A stretch of 64,000 nucleotides of DNA. It comes from Bog-756 sp963837805. GTDB lineage: Bacteria > Actinomycetota > Acidimicrobiia > Acidimicrobiales > RAAP-2. Positions 24,886 through 32,648 of the stretch are shown here, one piece after another. Made by a program: the position numbers and the translations under genes. The DNA is taken from contig CAWIOU010000029.1 in assembly GCA_963837805.1 (NCBI GenBank), positions 1 to 64,000 of the forward strand, given 5' to 3'. Under the pieces are notes generated by a model, which worked only from the letters and a program-made list of their open reading frames with translations, ran no database searches and was not told the DNA's origin. Every line of letters starts with the position of its first letter. Within the stretch, counting starts at the first letter, position 1.

Positions 24886-25656
24886 CCCGTCGTAGGCCTG
24901 GGCGTTGGCCTTGGCCTCCCGGGTCCGGTCGAAGAACTTGCCGGTCGTGCCGTCGAGGCCCGGGTCGCTGACCAGGCGCAGCGTCGCCGCCACACCCGCC
25001 TCGAGACTGTCGATGCTGTCCCCCACCTCGCGCAGGACCATCTTGGTGGGCATGTAGGTCGCCGGGTGGAGGCTGTTGACGGTGACCTCGGACGCAGGAA
25101 CCCGATCGGCCAGCTCGAAGCCGAACATGATCTCGGCCAGCTTGCTCTGCTCGTAGGCCCGGACTCCGCTGTAGTTGCGCTCGAGCATGAAGTCGTCGAA
25201 GTCGAGCGGTTCCTGGCGGATGGATGCGACGTTGACGACTCGCGCCGGGGCGGAGCGCACCAGCAGCGGCAACAGCTCGAGGGTGAGGAGGAACGGGGCC
25301 AGGTAGTTCACCGCGAACCGCAATTCGTAGCCGTCGGCGCTGACCCGGCGGGTGCGACCCTCGGGTTCGCCGACGCCGATTCCGGCGTTGTTGACCAGCA
25401 CGTCGAGTCGTTCTGTCGTCGTCCGCACGTCGTCGGCCAGCCGGCGTACCTGGTCCAGGTCGGCCAGATCGGCAATGAGCGCCAACGGCCGGGCCACTCC
25501 GGTCTTCTCGGTGATGCTCTCGGCGGTCAGGTCCAGCTTGTAGGGGTCTCGGCCATGGAGGATGACGGTGGCACCGTCCACGGCCAGCTGGTGGGCGAGG
25601 GCGTGCCCCAGACCGTCGGTGGCGCCCGTGATGAGAACGGTACGTGGCTCTGTCAT
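24823..25656 (-). CDS. Short-chain dehydrogenase/reductase (retinol-dehydrogenase-like)
   Basis: 277 residues, NAD(P)-binding Rossmann fold. It has TGATDGLGHALAHQL (TGxxxGxG), LVNNAGIG (NNAG) and a divergent active site in which the Tyr-Lys pair is YEQSKLAEIM, preceded by NVASIRQEPLD. The layout matches the long SDR group that acts on retinol, protochlorophyllide or similar lipids. ATG 25656 is taken as start since an in-frame upstream extension has no ribosome-binding site. Its 3' end overlaps the converging glycosyltransferase gene by 63 bp. Confidence 0.88.
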   Translation of the reverse strand: MTEPRTVLITGATDGLGHALAHQLAVDGATVILHGRDPYKLDLTAESITEKTGVARPLALIADLADLDQVRRLADDVRTTTERLDVLVNNAGIGVGEPEGRTRRVSADGYELRFAVNYLAPFLLTLELLPLLVRSAPARVVNVASIRQEPLDFDDFMLERNYSGVRAYEQSKLAEIMFGFELADRVPASEVTVNSLHPATYMPTKMVLREVGDSIDSLEAGVAATLRLVSDPGLDGTTGKFFDRTREAKANAQAYDGSARLELWRRSLGLVGRPDLG

Positions 25657-25908
25657 CTGGGTACCCCTTGCTTGGAGGCGGATGGAGGCATGTCGAGCTT
25701 CGGACAGAGCCGGGCGACCGGCCGGTCGGCGACCCGCGAACCGAAGCAATCGCTCCGCGTGCGCCTACTCACCGGACACGGCGGTCGGGCACCGGAATGG
25801 CCGCAGAACCCGAACGTGCTCAACCCGCCCCATGGTAGCGGGCCGGTCACGGTTCTCCGGGCACACTCGGTGCTGCCGGCGCGGGTCCGTCGCCGGCCGG
25901 GGCGGTCC

Positions 25909-26238
25909 CTACGAGGGCTCGAGCGTCGTCCACCCCCGGCGTCGAAGCTCGACGGCCAACTGCTCAGCGGGAATGCGAGCCAGCAGCCGTTCGTCAGCGG
26001 ATACCCGGGTCGCCGGGACGCCGTCCTCCGTGGTCCCGTCGAAGGCGTCGTTTTGAAGCCGGTCGATGAACCCGGCCGCCTCGGGGCCGGTGAACCTGCC
26101 TCCCGCCTGCCGTTGGGTGAAACCCATCGGGCCCCGGGCGTCACGGAAGTCGACGTGCCCTGCCTCCTGCAGAAGACCCAACAGCTCCCGAACCTGCCGG
26201 GCCGAAGCCGGTGGACCCGATGGTTGACCGAACGCCAT
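25909..26238 (-). CDS. Uncharacterised small protein (109 residues)
   Basis: Not recognised. From ATG 26238 the protein reads with two helical segments (SARQVRELLGLLQEAGH and GPEAAGFIDRLQNDAF) separated by RGPMGFTQRQAGGRF, and ends in RIPAEQLAVELRRRGWTTLEPS. The arrangement resembles small actinobacterial DNA- or RNA-associated proteins, but no family is assigned. It ends 252 bp before the SDR gene start, a stretch without another visible gene, and follows the alcohol dehydrogenase gene divergently spaced by 38 bp at its 5' side. Confidence 0.6.
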   Translation of the reverse strand: MAFGQPSGPPASARQVRELLGLLQEAGHVDFRDARGPMGFTQRQAGGRFTGPEAAGFIDRLQNDAFDGTTEDGVPATRVSADERLLARIPAEQLAVELRRRGWTTLEPS

Positions 26239-26276
26239 GAGGGCAGTCTTGCCCACGAGGCGGGGTCGGCGCCGGT

Positions 26277-27389
26277 TTACTCGTAGATCATGACCCCGCG
26301 GATGTTCTTGCCGTCGAGCATGTCGGCATATCCCTGGTTGACCTCTTCGAGCTTGTAGGTACGGGTGACCATCGTGTCCAGGTCGAGCTGGCCGTGGTCG
26401 TAGAGCCGCAGGAGGTGGGGGATGTCGTACCGCATGTTGGCCGACCCGAAGATGGTCCCGACGATCTGCTTCTCCAACAGGGTCAGCCAGGTGAGCCCCA
26501 GGGTGACGTCGGTCTCGGCCATCGGATGGATGTTGGTGACGACGACCCGCCCCCGCTTGGCGGCCAGCTGCATGATGGTCTCCATCAGGCGGCCCTGACC
26601 GACGCCCATGGTGCAGATGACCTTTTCCGCGTTCTTCCCCCAGGTGACCTCGTTGACCAGTGGCAGGGCCTCGTCGATGCTCGAAGCGGTGTGGGTGGCT
26701 CCGAATTTCGTGGCCATCTCCAGCTTGAACGGCACCGGGTCGATGGCGAAGATGCGCTCGGCGCCGGCCAGGCGCGCGCCCTGGATCGCCGAGGCCCCGA
26801 GGCCGCCGATGCCGATGACGACCACGTCGTCGCCGGGCCGGACATCAGCGGCATAGACCGCCGATCCCCAGCCGGTGGTGACTCCGCAACCGACCAGGCA
26901 CGCCTTGTCCAGCGGATAGTGATCGAGGATCTTGACGCAGGACGCCTGGTTGACCACGGTGTGCTTGGCGAAGGTGCCCAGGCACACCATCGTGGCCAGG
27001 TCCTCGCCGCTCGACGAGTGGTGGCGGTGGGTCCCGTCGGCCTGAGCTCCCATCATGAGCTGGGCGCCGACGTCGCACAGATTCGAGTGACCGCGGGCGC
27101 ACGAGGGGCATTTGCCGCAGGCCGGGACGAATCCGAAGACCACGTGGTCGCCCGGGCTCAGGCCCTCGACCCCGGGGCCGACCTCCTCCACCACGCCGGC
27201 GCCCTCGTGACCTCCGATGACCGGGTACATGCCCCCGAGGTCGCCGGTCCTCATGTGCTCGTCGCTGTGGCACATCCCCGATGCGGCGATTCTGACCAGG
27301 ACCTCGTCCGTCTTCGGCGGGTCGAGCCGAATCGTCTCGACCTTCCAGTCCTCACCGATGCCCCAGAGGATCGCTGCTTCCGTTTCCAT
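26277..27389 (-). CDS. NDMA-dependent zinc alcohol dehydrogenase
   Basis: 370-residue medium-chain dehydrogenase. The catalytic zinc ligands are in GMCHSDEH (Cys, with HSDEH) and GGHEGAG (His, Glu). The structural zinc loop is CGKCPSCARGHSNLC with four Cys. The Rossmann motif is VVIGIGGLGASAIQGARLAG. The sequence style (ILWGIGEDWKVETIRLDPPK, TVVNQASCVKI) fits the actinobacterial class that holds NAD tightly and is re-oxidised by an external acceptor such as mycofactocin (NDMA in vitro). ATG 27389 has GAGGTGA just upstream. No mycofactocin biosynthesis gene is in the window. Confidence 0.88.
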   Translation of the reverse strand: METEAAILWGIGEDWKVETIRLDPPKTDEVLVRIAASGMCHSDEHMRTGDLGGMYPVIGGHEGAGVVEEVGPGVEGLSPGDHVVFGFVPACGKCPSCARGHSNLCDVGAQLMMGAQADGTHRHHSSSGEDLATMVCLGTFAKHTVVNQASCVKILDHYPLDKACLVGCGVTTGWGSAVYAADVRPGDDVVVIGIGGLGASAIQGARLAGAERIFAIDPVPFKLEMATKFGATHTASSIDEALPLVNEVTWGKNAEKVICTMGVGQGRLMETIMQLAAKRGRVVVTNIHPMAETDVTLGLTWLTLLEKQIVGTIFGSANMRYDIPHLLRLYDHGQLDLDTMVTRTYKLEEVNQGYADMLDGKNIRGVMIYE

Positions 27390-27542
27390 GTTCACCTCAT
27401 CTGGATCGAGCCCCACGACTGCCGCCGGCGCCCTCGCCCCTCAGGGCCGGCGCCACATCTCCGGTGGTCGTGGGACGGTTGACCGTCCGTTTGTCGTTCT
27501 CCGATGCTTACACAGATTAGGGGGACCGTTCAGGGCGAGCGA

Positions 27543-28340
27543 TCAGTCGGCGACCTGGTGGGCGGCGATGTATTTGGCCGTCCCCGAGAGGAAGCCGGCC
27601 ACGTTTCCCGCCTTTCCGGAGGCCAGATCTCCGAAATAGCCGGGCACATAGACCTGCACGGCTCCGCTGTCGAGGGCATCGAACACGCCGCCGACCAACT
27701 CACTCACCGGTACCGCCTCCACATCGGCGGCCAGCACCGGGTCGTTGTCGGGCAGGGAGAACAGCTCGGTGTCGACCAGCCCCGGGTAGACGACGAGCAC
27801 CTTGATGCCCGTCTCCCACAGATCGACGGCCATGGACTCGCTGAAGGCGGTGACCGCAGCCTTCGACGCGTCATAGGAGGACTCCCCGGGCGAGCTCAGC
27901 GTGGCCGCCACCGACGAGATGTTGACGATCCGTCCGCGGCCCCGTTCGAGCATGTGGGGCAGCAGGGCCAGGGTGAGCCGCACCGGGCTGAAGAAATTGA
28001 TGTTCATCACCGATTCGACCGTGGCGGGATCCAGCCGGGTCACGTGGCGCCGCTTGGGGATGCCGGCGTTGTTGACCAGTACGTCGACGCCCCCGAGCTC
28101 ATCGAGCGCCGCCGCCGCCAGGCCGTCGACGGCGGCCGGATCGGCCAGGTCGCACACCCATCGACGCGAATCGGGGGAGTGGACGCGACAGCGGCTCAGC
28201 ACTTCGTCGAGCCGTTCCTCCCGCCGGGCGCAGATACCCACGACGGCACCGCGGCGGGCGAATTCCTCGGCCAGCCCGGCCCCGATGCCCGACGACGCCC
28301 CGGTGATCAGGACCCGCTGTCCGCTGAAGTCGATTGCCAT
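27543..28340 (-). CDS. Short-chain dehydrogenase/reductase (DltE/SDR family)
   Basis: 265 residues. Classical SDR with TGASSGIGAGLAEEF, LVNNAGIP, the Ser of NISSVAAT and the YDASKAAV Tyr-Lys pair. The C-terminal part (AADVEAVPVSELVGGVFDALDSG) resembles SDRs of lipid metabolism in mycobacteria. ATG start preceded by GGGGGAA. It is separated from the alcohol dehydrogenase by 153 bp with no other gene, and runs in the same direction. Substrate unknown. Confidence 0.88.
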   Translation of the reverse strand: MAIDFSGQRVLITGASSGIGAGLAEEFARRGAVVGICARREERLDEVLSRCRVHSPDSRRWVCDLADPAAVDGLAAAALDELGGVDVLVNNAGIPKRRHVTRLDPATVESVMNINFFSPVRLTLALLPHMLERGRGRIVNISSVAATLSSPGESSYDASKAAVTAFSESMAVDLWETGIKVLVVYPGLVDTELFSLPDNDPVLAADVEAVPVSELVGGVFDALDSGAVQVYVPGYFGDLASGKAGNVAGFLSGTAKYIAAHQVAD

Positions 28341-28418
28341 GTTCCCCCAAGGTCCGCTGGAAATCCCCGCCCCGCATGTTAGGCAGAGAACCGGACCCGG
28401 CGTCCGAGGGTGGCCGGT

Positions 28419-29537
28419 TCAGCCCGACTGGTGGATGGTGACGGTGAAGCCTGGGAACTGGCCGGGTGTGGGAGCTGGAATGGCCGCTCCGCCCTGGCCG
28501 CCGAATTGGTTGGTCAATTGGAGAACCGTGTAGTACTGCACGATCGGCCAGAAGCGCTGGGGGGCGAGGTCCGAGCTCTGGCAGCCGTTGATTCCGAGCT
28601 TGGCCAGCGACGGGGTGACCAGGTGATGGGAGATGGCGTAGGTGATCAGGCCGCCCCCCGATCTGATCCCGACACAGATGTCGGTGTAGGTGTTGTGCCC
28701 CTCGCCGGAGATCTCGACCAGTGCCTTGGGGCCGGGAAACGAGTCGTAGGTTCGCTTGACCGACGCCGGGGGGACCACTTGGTCGCCTTCGGCGCCGATG
28801 AGCATCACCGGCTTGTTCGACGGCTTTCCCACCGGAGCCACCGGGGCCCAGCCGATGGCGGTGGCCACGCGGGGGCCGTCGAGGGCGTCGAAGGCGGTCC
28901 CGCCCCCGGCCGAATGGCCGACGGCGGCCACGTGACGGGGATCGGCGACCCCGTAGAGGACCGAGGTGGGCTGGGCCGACGCGTGCTCGGTGGCGGTGAG
29001 CGAGGACCGCATGATCGACGAGTCCAGGGCGGCGGTGGGTTTGGACTTGGACCCCAGGACCTGCGCGGCGAGCCCTCGCTCGAGATAGTCGGCGCTGACC
29101 ACCACGAAACCCCAGGCGGCGATGCCGGTGAGCAGTGTCGAGTAGTAGAGGCGCTCACCCCCGTAGCCGTGGCTGAACAACACGATCGGGTAGGGACCCT
29201 TCTTGGACGCCGGTGCGTCGGTGTAGGCGTCCACGCTGGTCGAGGTGTTGTACTGGGCCGGCAGGATGCCCTGCAGGGATTTCGGGAGGGTCGAGGCCTC
29301 GTTGTAGCTGAATCTCGGGTGGCCGGCCAGGGTGCTCGGGTCGGCGGGGTAGTAGACGGTGGCCAGGCGCTCACCGAACACCGGACCGGCAGAACCGAGA
29401 TCGAGGGTCGTCACTCCGACCGGGTGGGGCCCGCGGTGCTGGTAGGGGGGTGGAGCGGCGGCCGGGCTGCTCGACGAGCATCCGGCGGACACCACCAACG
29501 CGGCCACCAGGGCCAGTGCGAGCCTTCGAACCGACAC
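28419..29537 (-). CDS. Lipoprotein alpha/beta-hydrolase (PAF-acetylhydrolase-like)
   Basis: 372 residues. A lipoprotein signal peptide (RLALALVAALVVSAGC; Cys20 lipobox VSAGC) anchors it outside the cytoplasmic membrane, followed by a Ser/Pro/Ala-rich spacer. The hydrolase part has VLFSHGYGGERLYYS (oxyanion region), the nucleophile elbow AAVGHSAGGGTAFDAL, the acidic-residue strand MLIGAEGDQVVPP and the catalytic His of ISGEGHNTYTD. This order matches the dienelactone-hydrolase/PAF-acetylhydrolase families. It is transcribed away from fadA5, and the shared region contains a KstR-like operator, which could control both. A role in uptake or release of lipids is possible. Confidence 0.85.
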   Translation of the reverse strand: MSVRRLALALVAALVVSAGCSSSSPAAAPPPYQHRGPHPVGVTTLDLGSAGPVFGERLATVYYPADPSTLAGHPRFSYNEASTLPKSLQGILPAQYNTSTSVDAYTDAPASKKGPYPIVLFSHGYGGERLYYSTLLTGIAAWGFVVVSADYLERGLAAQVLGSKSKPTAALDSSIMRSSLTATEHASAQPTSVLYGVADPRHVAAVGHSAGGGTAFDALDGPRVATAIGWAPVAPVGKPSNKPVMLIGAEGDQVVPPASVKRTYDSFPGPKALVEISGEGHNTYTDICVGIRSGGGLITYAISHHLVTPSLAKLGINGCQSSDLAPQRFWPIVQYYTVLQLTNQFGGQGGAAIPAPTPGQFPGFTVTIHQSG

Positions 29538-29619
29538 ATCGTCCTCCCCCGCTTGGCGACCGACCGGACACTACTCCAGGGTGAATGGGCTGGTCAGTGA
29601 CGGGCCCGGCGGCTCTCAT

Positions 29620-29637
29620 TAGAACCGGTTCTATACT
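29620..29637 (+). promoter_or_regulatory. KstR-like operator 1 overlapping fadA5 promoter
   Basis: TAGAACCGGTTCTA (29620-29633) is a perfect 14-bp palindrome that fits the TnnAACnnGTTnnA operator of the steroid repressor KstR. It overlaps a good -10, TATACT (29632-29637), so binding would block transcription of fadA5, whose start is about 100 bp downstream. Confidence 0.7.
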
Positions 29638-29745
29638 TGCCACCGCGGATTCGAGGCTGCGCTTGGTCGGCCCCGGACCCAGACCATTTCGTTCCAAGAC
29701 CAGAGCTCGAATCGGCGAGCCCGAAACCTCCAAGGGGGACCCAGC

Positions 29746-30906
29746 ATGGCCCAGCCCGTGATCGTCGAAGCAGTGCGCACCCCGATCGGGAAGCGGAACG
29801 GTTGGATGGCCGGGTTCCACGCCGCCGAGCTGCTCGGGAATGCCCAGGTGGAGCTGGTCAAGCGGGCCGGCGTCGATCCCGGCGACATCGAGCAGATCGT
29901 CGGCGGCTGCGTGACCCAGGCCGGCGAGCAGGCCTCGAACGTGACCCGCACCGCATGGTTGAGCCAGGGACTCCCCTATGAGGTGGCGGCCACCACGGTC
30001 GATTGCCAGTGCGGCTCGGCCCAGCAGGCCAACAACTTCGTGGCCAACCTGATCAGCGCCGATGCCATCGATGCCGGGATCGCCTGCGGGGTCGAGGCGA
30101 TGAGCCGGGTCGGCCTCGGGGCCAACGCCTTCAACGGTCCCGGCAAGTCGAGGCCGGAGAACTTTCCCTGGGACATGCCGGACCAGTTCGGGGCGGCCGA
30201 GCGCATCGCCCAGAAGTACGGCATCACCCGCGACGACGTCGACTGGCTCGGCTTCGAGTCGCAGCGCAAGGCGGCCGTGGCCGTCGCCGAGGGCCGGTTC
30301 GACCGGGAGATCGTCCCCCTCGAGGCCCCGGTGGTGGGCGCCGACGGCCCCACCGGCGAGAAGACGCTGGTCACCAAGGACCAAGGCCCACGCGAGACCA
30401 CGCGTGAGGGACTGGCCGGGCTCAAGCCCGTCCTGCCCGACGGCATGCACACGGCGGGCAACAGCTCGCAGATCTCCGATGGAGCCGCAGCGGTGCTGTG
30501 GATGTCGCAGAAGCGGGCCGGCGAGGCCGGTCTGCGACCCCGGGCTCGCATCGTGGCCCAGACGTTGGTCGGCTCCGATCCCTACTACCACCTCGACGGC
30601 CCGATCGCCGCCACCACCGACGTGCTGCGCAAGGCCGGGATGACCATGGCCGACATCGACATCTTCGAAGTCAACGAGGCCTTCGCCTCGGTGGTCTTCT
30701 CGTGGGGCAAGGTGCACGAGGTCGATTGGGACCGGGTCAACGTCAACGGCGGCGCCATCGCCCTGGGGCACCCGGTCGGTTCGACTGGCGCCCGGCTGAT
30801 CACCACCGCGCTCCACGAGCTCGAGCGATCGGACTCCAACCTCGCCCTCATCGCCATGTGCTGTGGGGGAGCGCTGGCCACTGGCACCATCATCGAGCGG
30901 ATTTGA
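29746..30906 (+). CDS. fadA5: Steroid 3-ketoacyl-CoA thiolase (FadA5-like)
   Basis: 386 residues. It catalyses the thiolytic release of acetyl- or propionyl-CoA from 3-ketoacyl-CoA steroid side chains. The protein matches the mycobacterial FadA5 pattern closely from memory: IVEAVRTPIGKRNGW at the start, TTVDCQCGSAQQANN with the nucleophilic Cys89, EAMSRVGLGANA, HTAGNSSQISDGAAAVLW, NGGAIALGHPVGSTGAR with the catalytic His, and CCGGALATGTIIERI with the second catalytic Cys. The QCGS form and the MSRVGLGAN stretch set FadA5 apart from generic acetyl-CoA acetyltransferases. A KstR-like operator sits in its promoter and echA19 follows, which supports steroid side-chain degradation. Confidence 0.9.
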   Translation: MAQPVIVEAVRTPIGKRNGWMAGFHAAELLGNAQVELVKRAGVDPGDIEQIVGGCVTQAGEQASNVTRTAWLSQGLPYEVAATTVDCQCGSAQQANNFVANLISADAIDAGIACGVEAMSRVGLGANAFNGPGKSRPENFPWDMPDQFGAAERIAQKYGITRDDVDWLGFESQRKAAVAVAEGRFDREIVPLEAPVVGADGPTGEKTLVTKDQGPRETTREGLAGLKPVLPDGMHTAGNSSQISDGAAAVLWMSQKRAGEAGLRPRARIVAQTLVGSDPYYHLDGPIAATTDVLRKAGMTMADIDIFEVNEAFASVVFSWGKVHEVDWDRVNVNGGAIALGHPVGSTGARLITTALHELERSDSNLALIAMCCGGALATGTIIERI

Positions 30907-30953
30907 TCCCGTCGGGCCGCGCTCGCCGAGTTTCCGGAGTCGGCCGCCGAAAG

Positions 30954-30967
30954 TAGAATGTGTTCTA
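30954..30967 (+). promoter_or_regulatory. KstR-like operator 2 upstream of echA19
   Basis: TAGAATGTGTTCTA differs from the palindrome TAGAACnnGTTCTA at one base. It lies in the 174-bp gap between fadA5 and echA19. Its position suggests echA19 and the thioesterase have their own regulated start. Confidence 0.6.
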
Positions 30968-31080
30968 ATTGACTGCTGGCCGTCCCGGCGTCGGCAGCCC
31001 GATGATCGATCCGCGGCGCCGCTGCGCCCGGCCGCCGAACGGCCTCCGTCCGGCGTCGACGGAAGGAGCGAAGGAGCACT

Positions 31081-31875
31081 GTGACCGGCACCGAACACCT
31101 GACCTATGAGCGATTCGGGTCCACCGCGGTGGTGACCATGAACCGGCCGGAGGCCAAGAACGCCCTCTCGGGCCCCATGCTGGTGGGCATGGCCGACGCG
31201 TGGGTGGAGATCGACTCGAACGACGACATCCGATGCGCCATCCTCACCGGGGCGGGCGGAACCTTCTGTGCCGGGATGGACCTCAAGTCGATGTCCGGAC
31301 CGGGGAACGAGTCGGTCCAGCAGCGGATGGCCGAGGACCCGGATCTCCACTGGAAGGCACTGCTCCGGCACTACTCGCTGAAGAAGCCGCTGATCGCCGC
31401 CGTCGAGGGTTGGGCGGTGGCCGGCGGTACGGAGATCCTCCAGGCCACCGACATCCGGGTGGCCGGCGAGGGCGCCAAATTCGGTGTCTTCGAGGCCAAG
31501 CGCGGTCTCTTCCCCCTGGGGGGGTCCACCGTTCGGCTCCGGCGCCAGATCCCCTTCACGGTGGCCATGGATCTGTTGTTCACCGCCCGCGAGGTCTCGG
31601 CCCCGGAGGCCAAGGAGATCGGATTGATCGGACGGGTCGTTCCCGACGGGAAGGCGCTCGACACGGCGCTGGAGATCGCCGAGGTGATCGGGGCCAACGG
31701 CCCCCTGGCCGTCGAGGCCATCAAGGCCTCGGTGAAGGCGACCGAGGGCATCCCCGAAGAGGACGCCCTCAAGATCGAGCTCGAGCTGGGATGGCCGATC
31801 TTCGCCACCGAAGACGCCAAGGAGGGCCAGAAGGCGTTCGCCGAGAAGCGCCCGCCGAACTACAAACGCCGGTGA
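31081..31875 (+). CDS. echA19: Enoyl-CoA hydratase (EchA19-like, steroid side chain)
   Basis: 264 residues, crotonase fold. It hydrates 2-enoyl-CoA intermediates of side-chain beta-oxidation. The oxyanion segments are GAGGTFCAGMDLKSM and WAVAGGTEILQATDIR, and Glu residues of the active site lie in the TEILQ and EAKRGLFPLGGS regions. The C-terminal EGQKAFAEKRPPNYK and the overall pattern resemble mycobacterial EchA19, an enzyme of cholesterol side-chain catabolism. The start is GTG with GGAG about 8 nt upstream. It follows fadA5 in the same direction and overlaps the thioesterase gene by 4 bp. Confidence 0.85.
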   Translation: MTGTEHLTYERFGSTAVVTMNRPEAKNALSGPMLVGMADAWVEIDSNDDIRCAILTGAGGTFCAGMDLKSMSGPGNESVQQRMAEDPDLHWKALLRHYSLKKPLIAAVEGWAVAGGTEILQATDIRVAGEGAKFGVFEAKRGLFPLGGSTVRLRRQIPFTVAMDLLFTAREVSAPEAKEIGLIGRVVPDGKALDTALEIAEVIGANGPLAVEAIKASVKATEGIPEEDALKIELELGWPIFATEDAKEGQKAFAEKRPPNYKRR

Positions 31876-32645
31876 TCGGGCCCAACGGTTCGGACCCGGT
31901 CACCGAGGGCCCCCGTCACCGGCTGGCCGCCGCACTGCGGCCCTTGATCACCATGACCGTCTCAGCCGCGGCCGATGACGACGCTCTCGCCGCGGCAGCC
32001 GACGCCATCGAAGCCGTCTCGGCCGGGCTGGCGGCCAGGGCTCAGCCCGGGAAGCAACCTCGACGGCCTCCCGACATGTCGAATCCTCCTCAGGAGTTCT
32101 TTCCCAACAGTCCGATCACCGGCATGCTCAACCCGATCGCCCCCCCGGCCCGGGTCTGGGTGGTCGAAGGGGCCGAAGGAGGGTACCGGGAGATCCGGGG
32201 CGAGGCCTTCTTCGACTACCCCTACGAAGGACCACCGGGCTGCGTCCATGGAGGGGTGATCGCCGAGACGTTCGATGAGGTGTTGGGCGCGGCCAACATG
32301 GTGGCCGACAACGCGGCCATGACCGGGACGTTGACCATCCGCTATCGCAAGCCGACCCCGCTGCGGACCGATCTGCGCATCGAGGCCCGTTGCCTCGGTC
32401 GCTCCGGTCGCAAAGTCCAGACCTGGGGCGGGATCTTCAACGGCGACCTCCTGACCGCCGAGGCGGAGGGGGTCTTCATCGTGGTCGGTCCGGCCCGGAT
32501 GGTGGCCATCGCCGAGTCCAACCCGCACAGTACCGACCCGGTGATGCTCTCCGCCCTTCGAGCCGAGGCGGCCGCGGTGGCCAAGAGCATGGCCGGGAAG
32601 GCAGGCAAGACAGCCTCCGACGGGCAGGCCCCCGGCGATTCCTGA
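31872..32645 (+). CDS. Hotdog-fold thioesterase (PaaI/4HBT-like) with N-terminal extension
   Basis: 257 residues. The C-terminal half (about residues 95-215) has the hotdog motif YPYEGPPGCVHGGVIAETFDEV, with the His-Gly-Gly that binds the CoA thioester carbonyl, and LTIRYRKPTPLRTDLRIEARCLG. The N-terminal 70 residues are helical and specific to this subgroup. GTG 31872 overlaps the echA19 stop (GTGA), so it is co-translated with it. It probably releases CoA from dead-end acyl-CoA in the steroid or fatty acyl pathway. It converges with the synthetase gene with a 3-bp gap. Confidence 0.82.
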   Translation: MIGPNGSDPVTEGPRHRLAAALRPLITMTVSAAADDDALAAAADAIEAVSAGLAARAQPGKQPRRPPDMSNPPQEFFPNSPITGMLNPIAPPARVWVVEGAEGGYREIRGEAFFDYPYEGPPGCVHGGVIAETFDEVLGAANMVADNAAMTGTLTIRYRKPTPLRTDLRIEARCLGRSGRKVQTWGGIFNGDLLTAEAEGVFIVVGPARMVAIAESNPHSTDPVMLSALRAEAAAVAKSMAGKAGKTASDGQAPGDS

Positions 32646-32648
32646 CTG

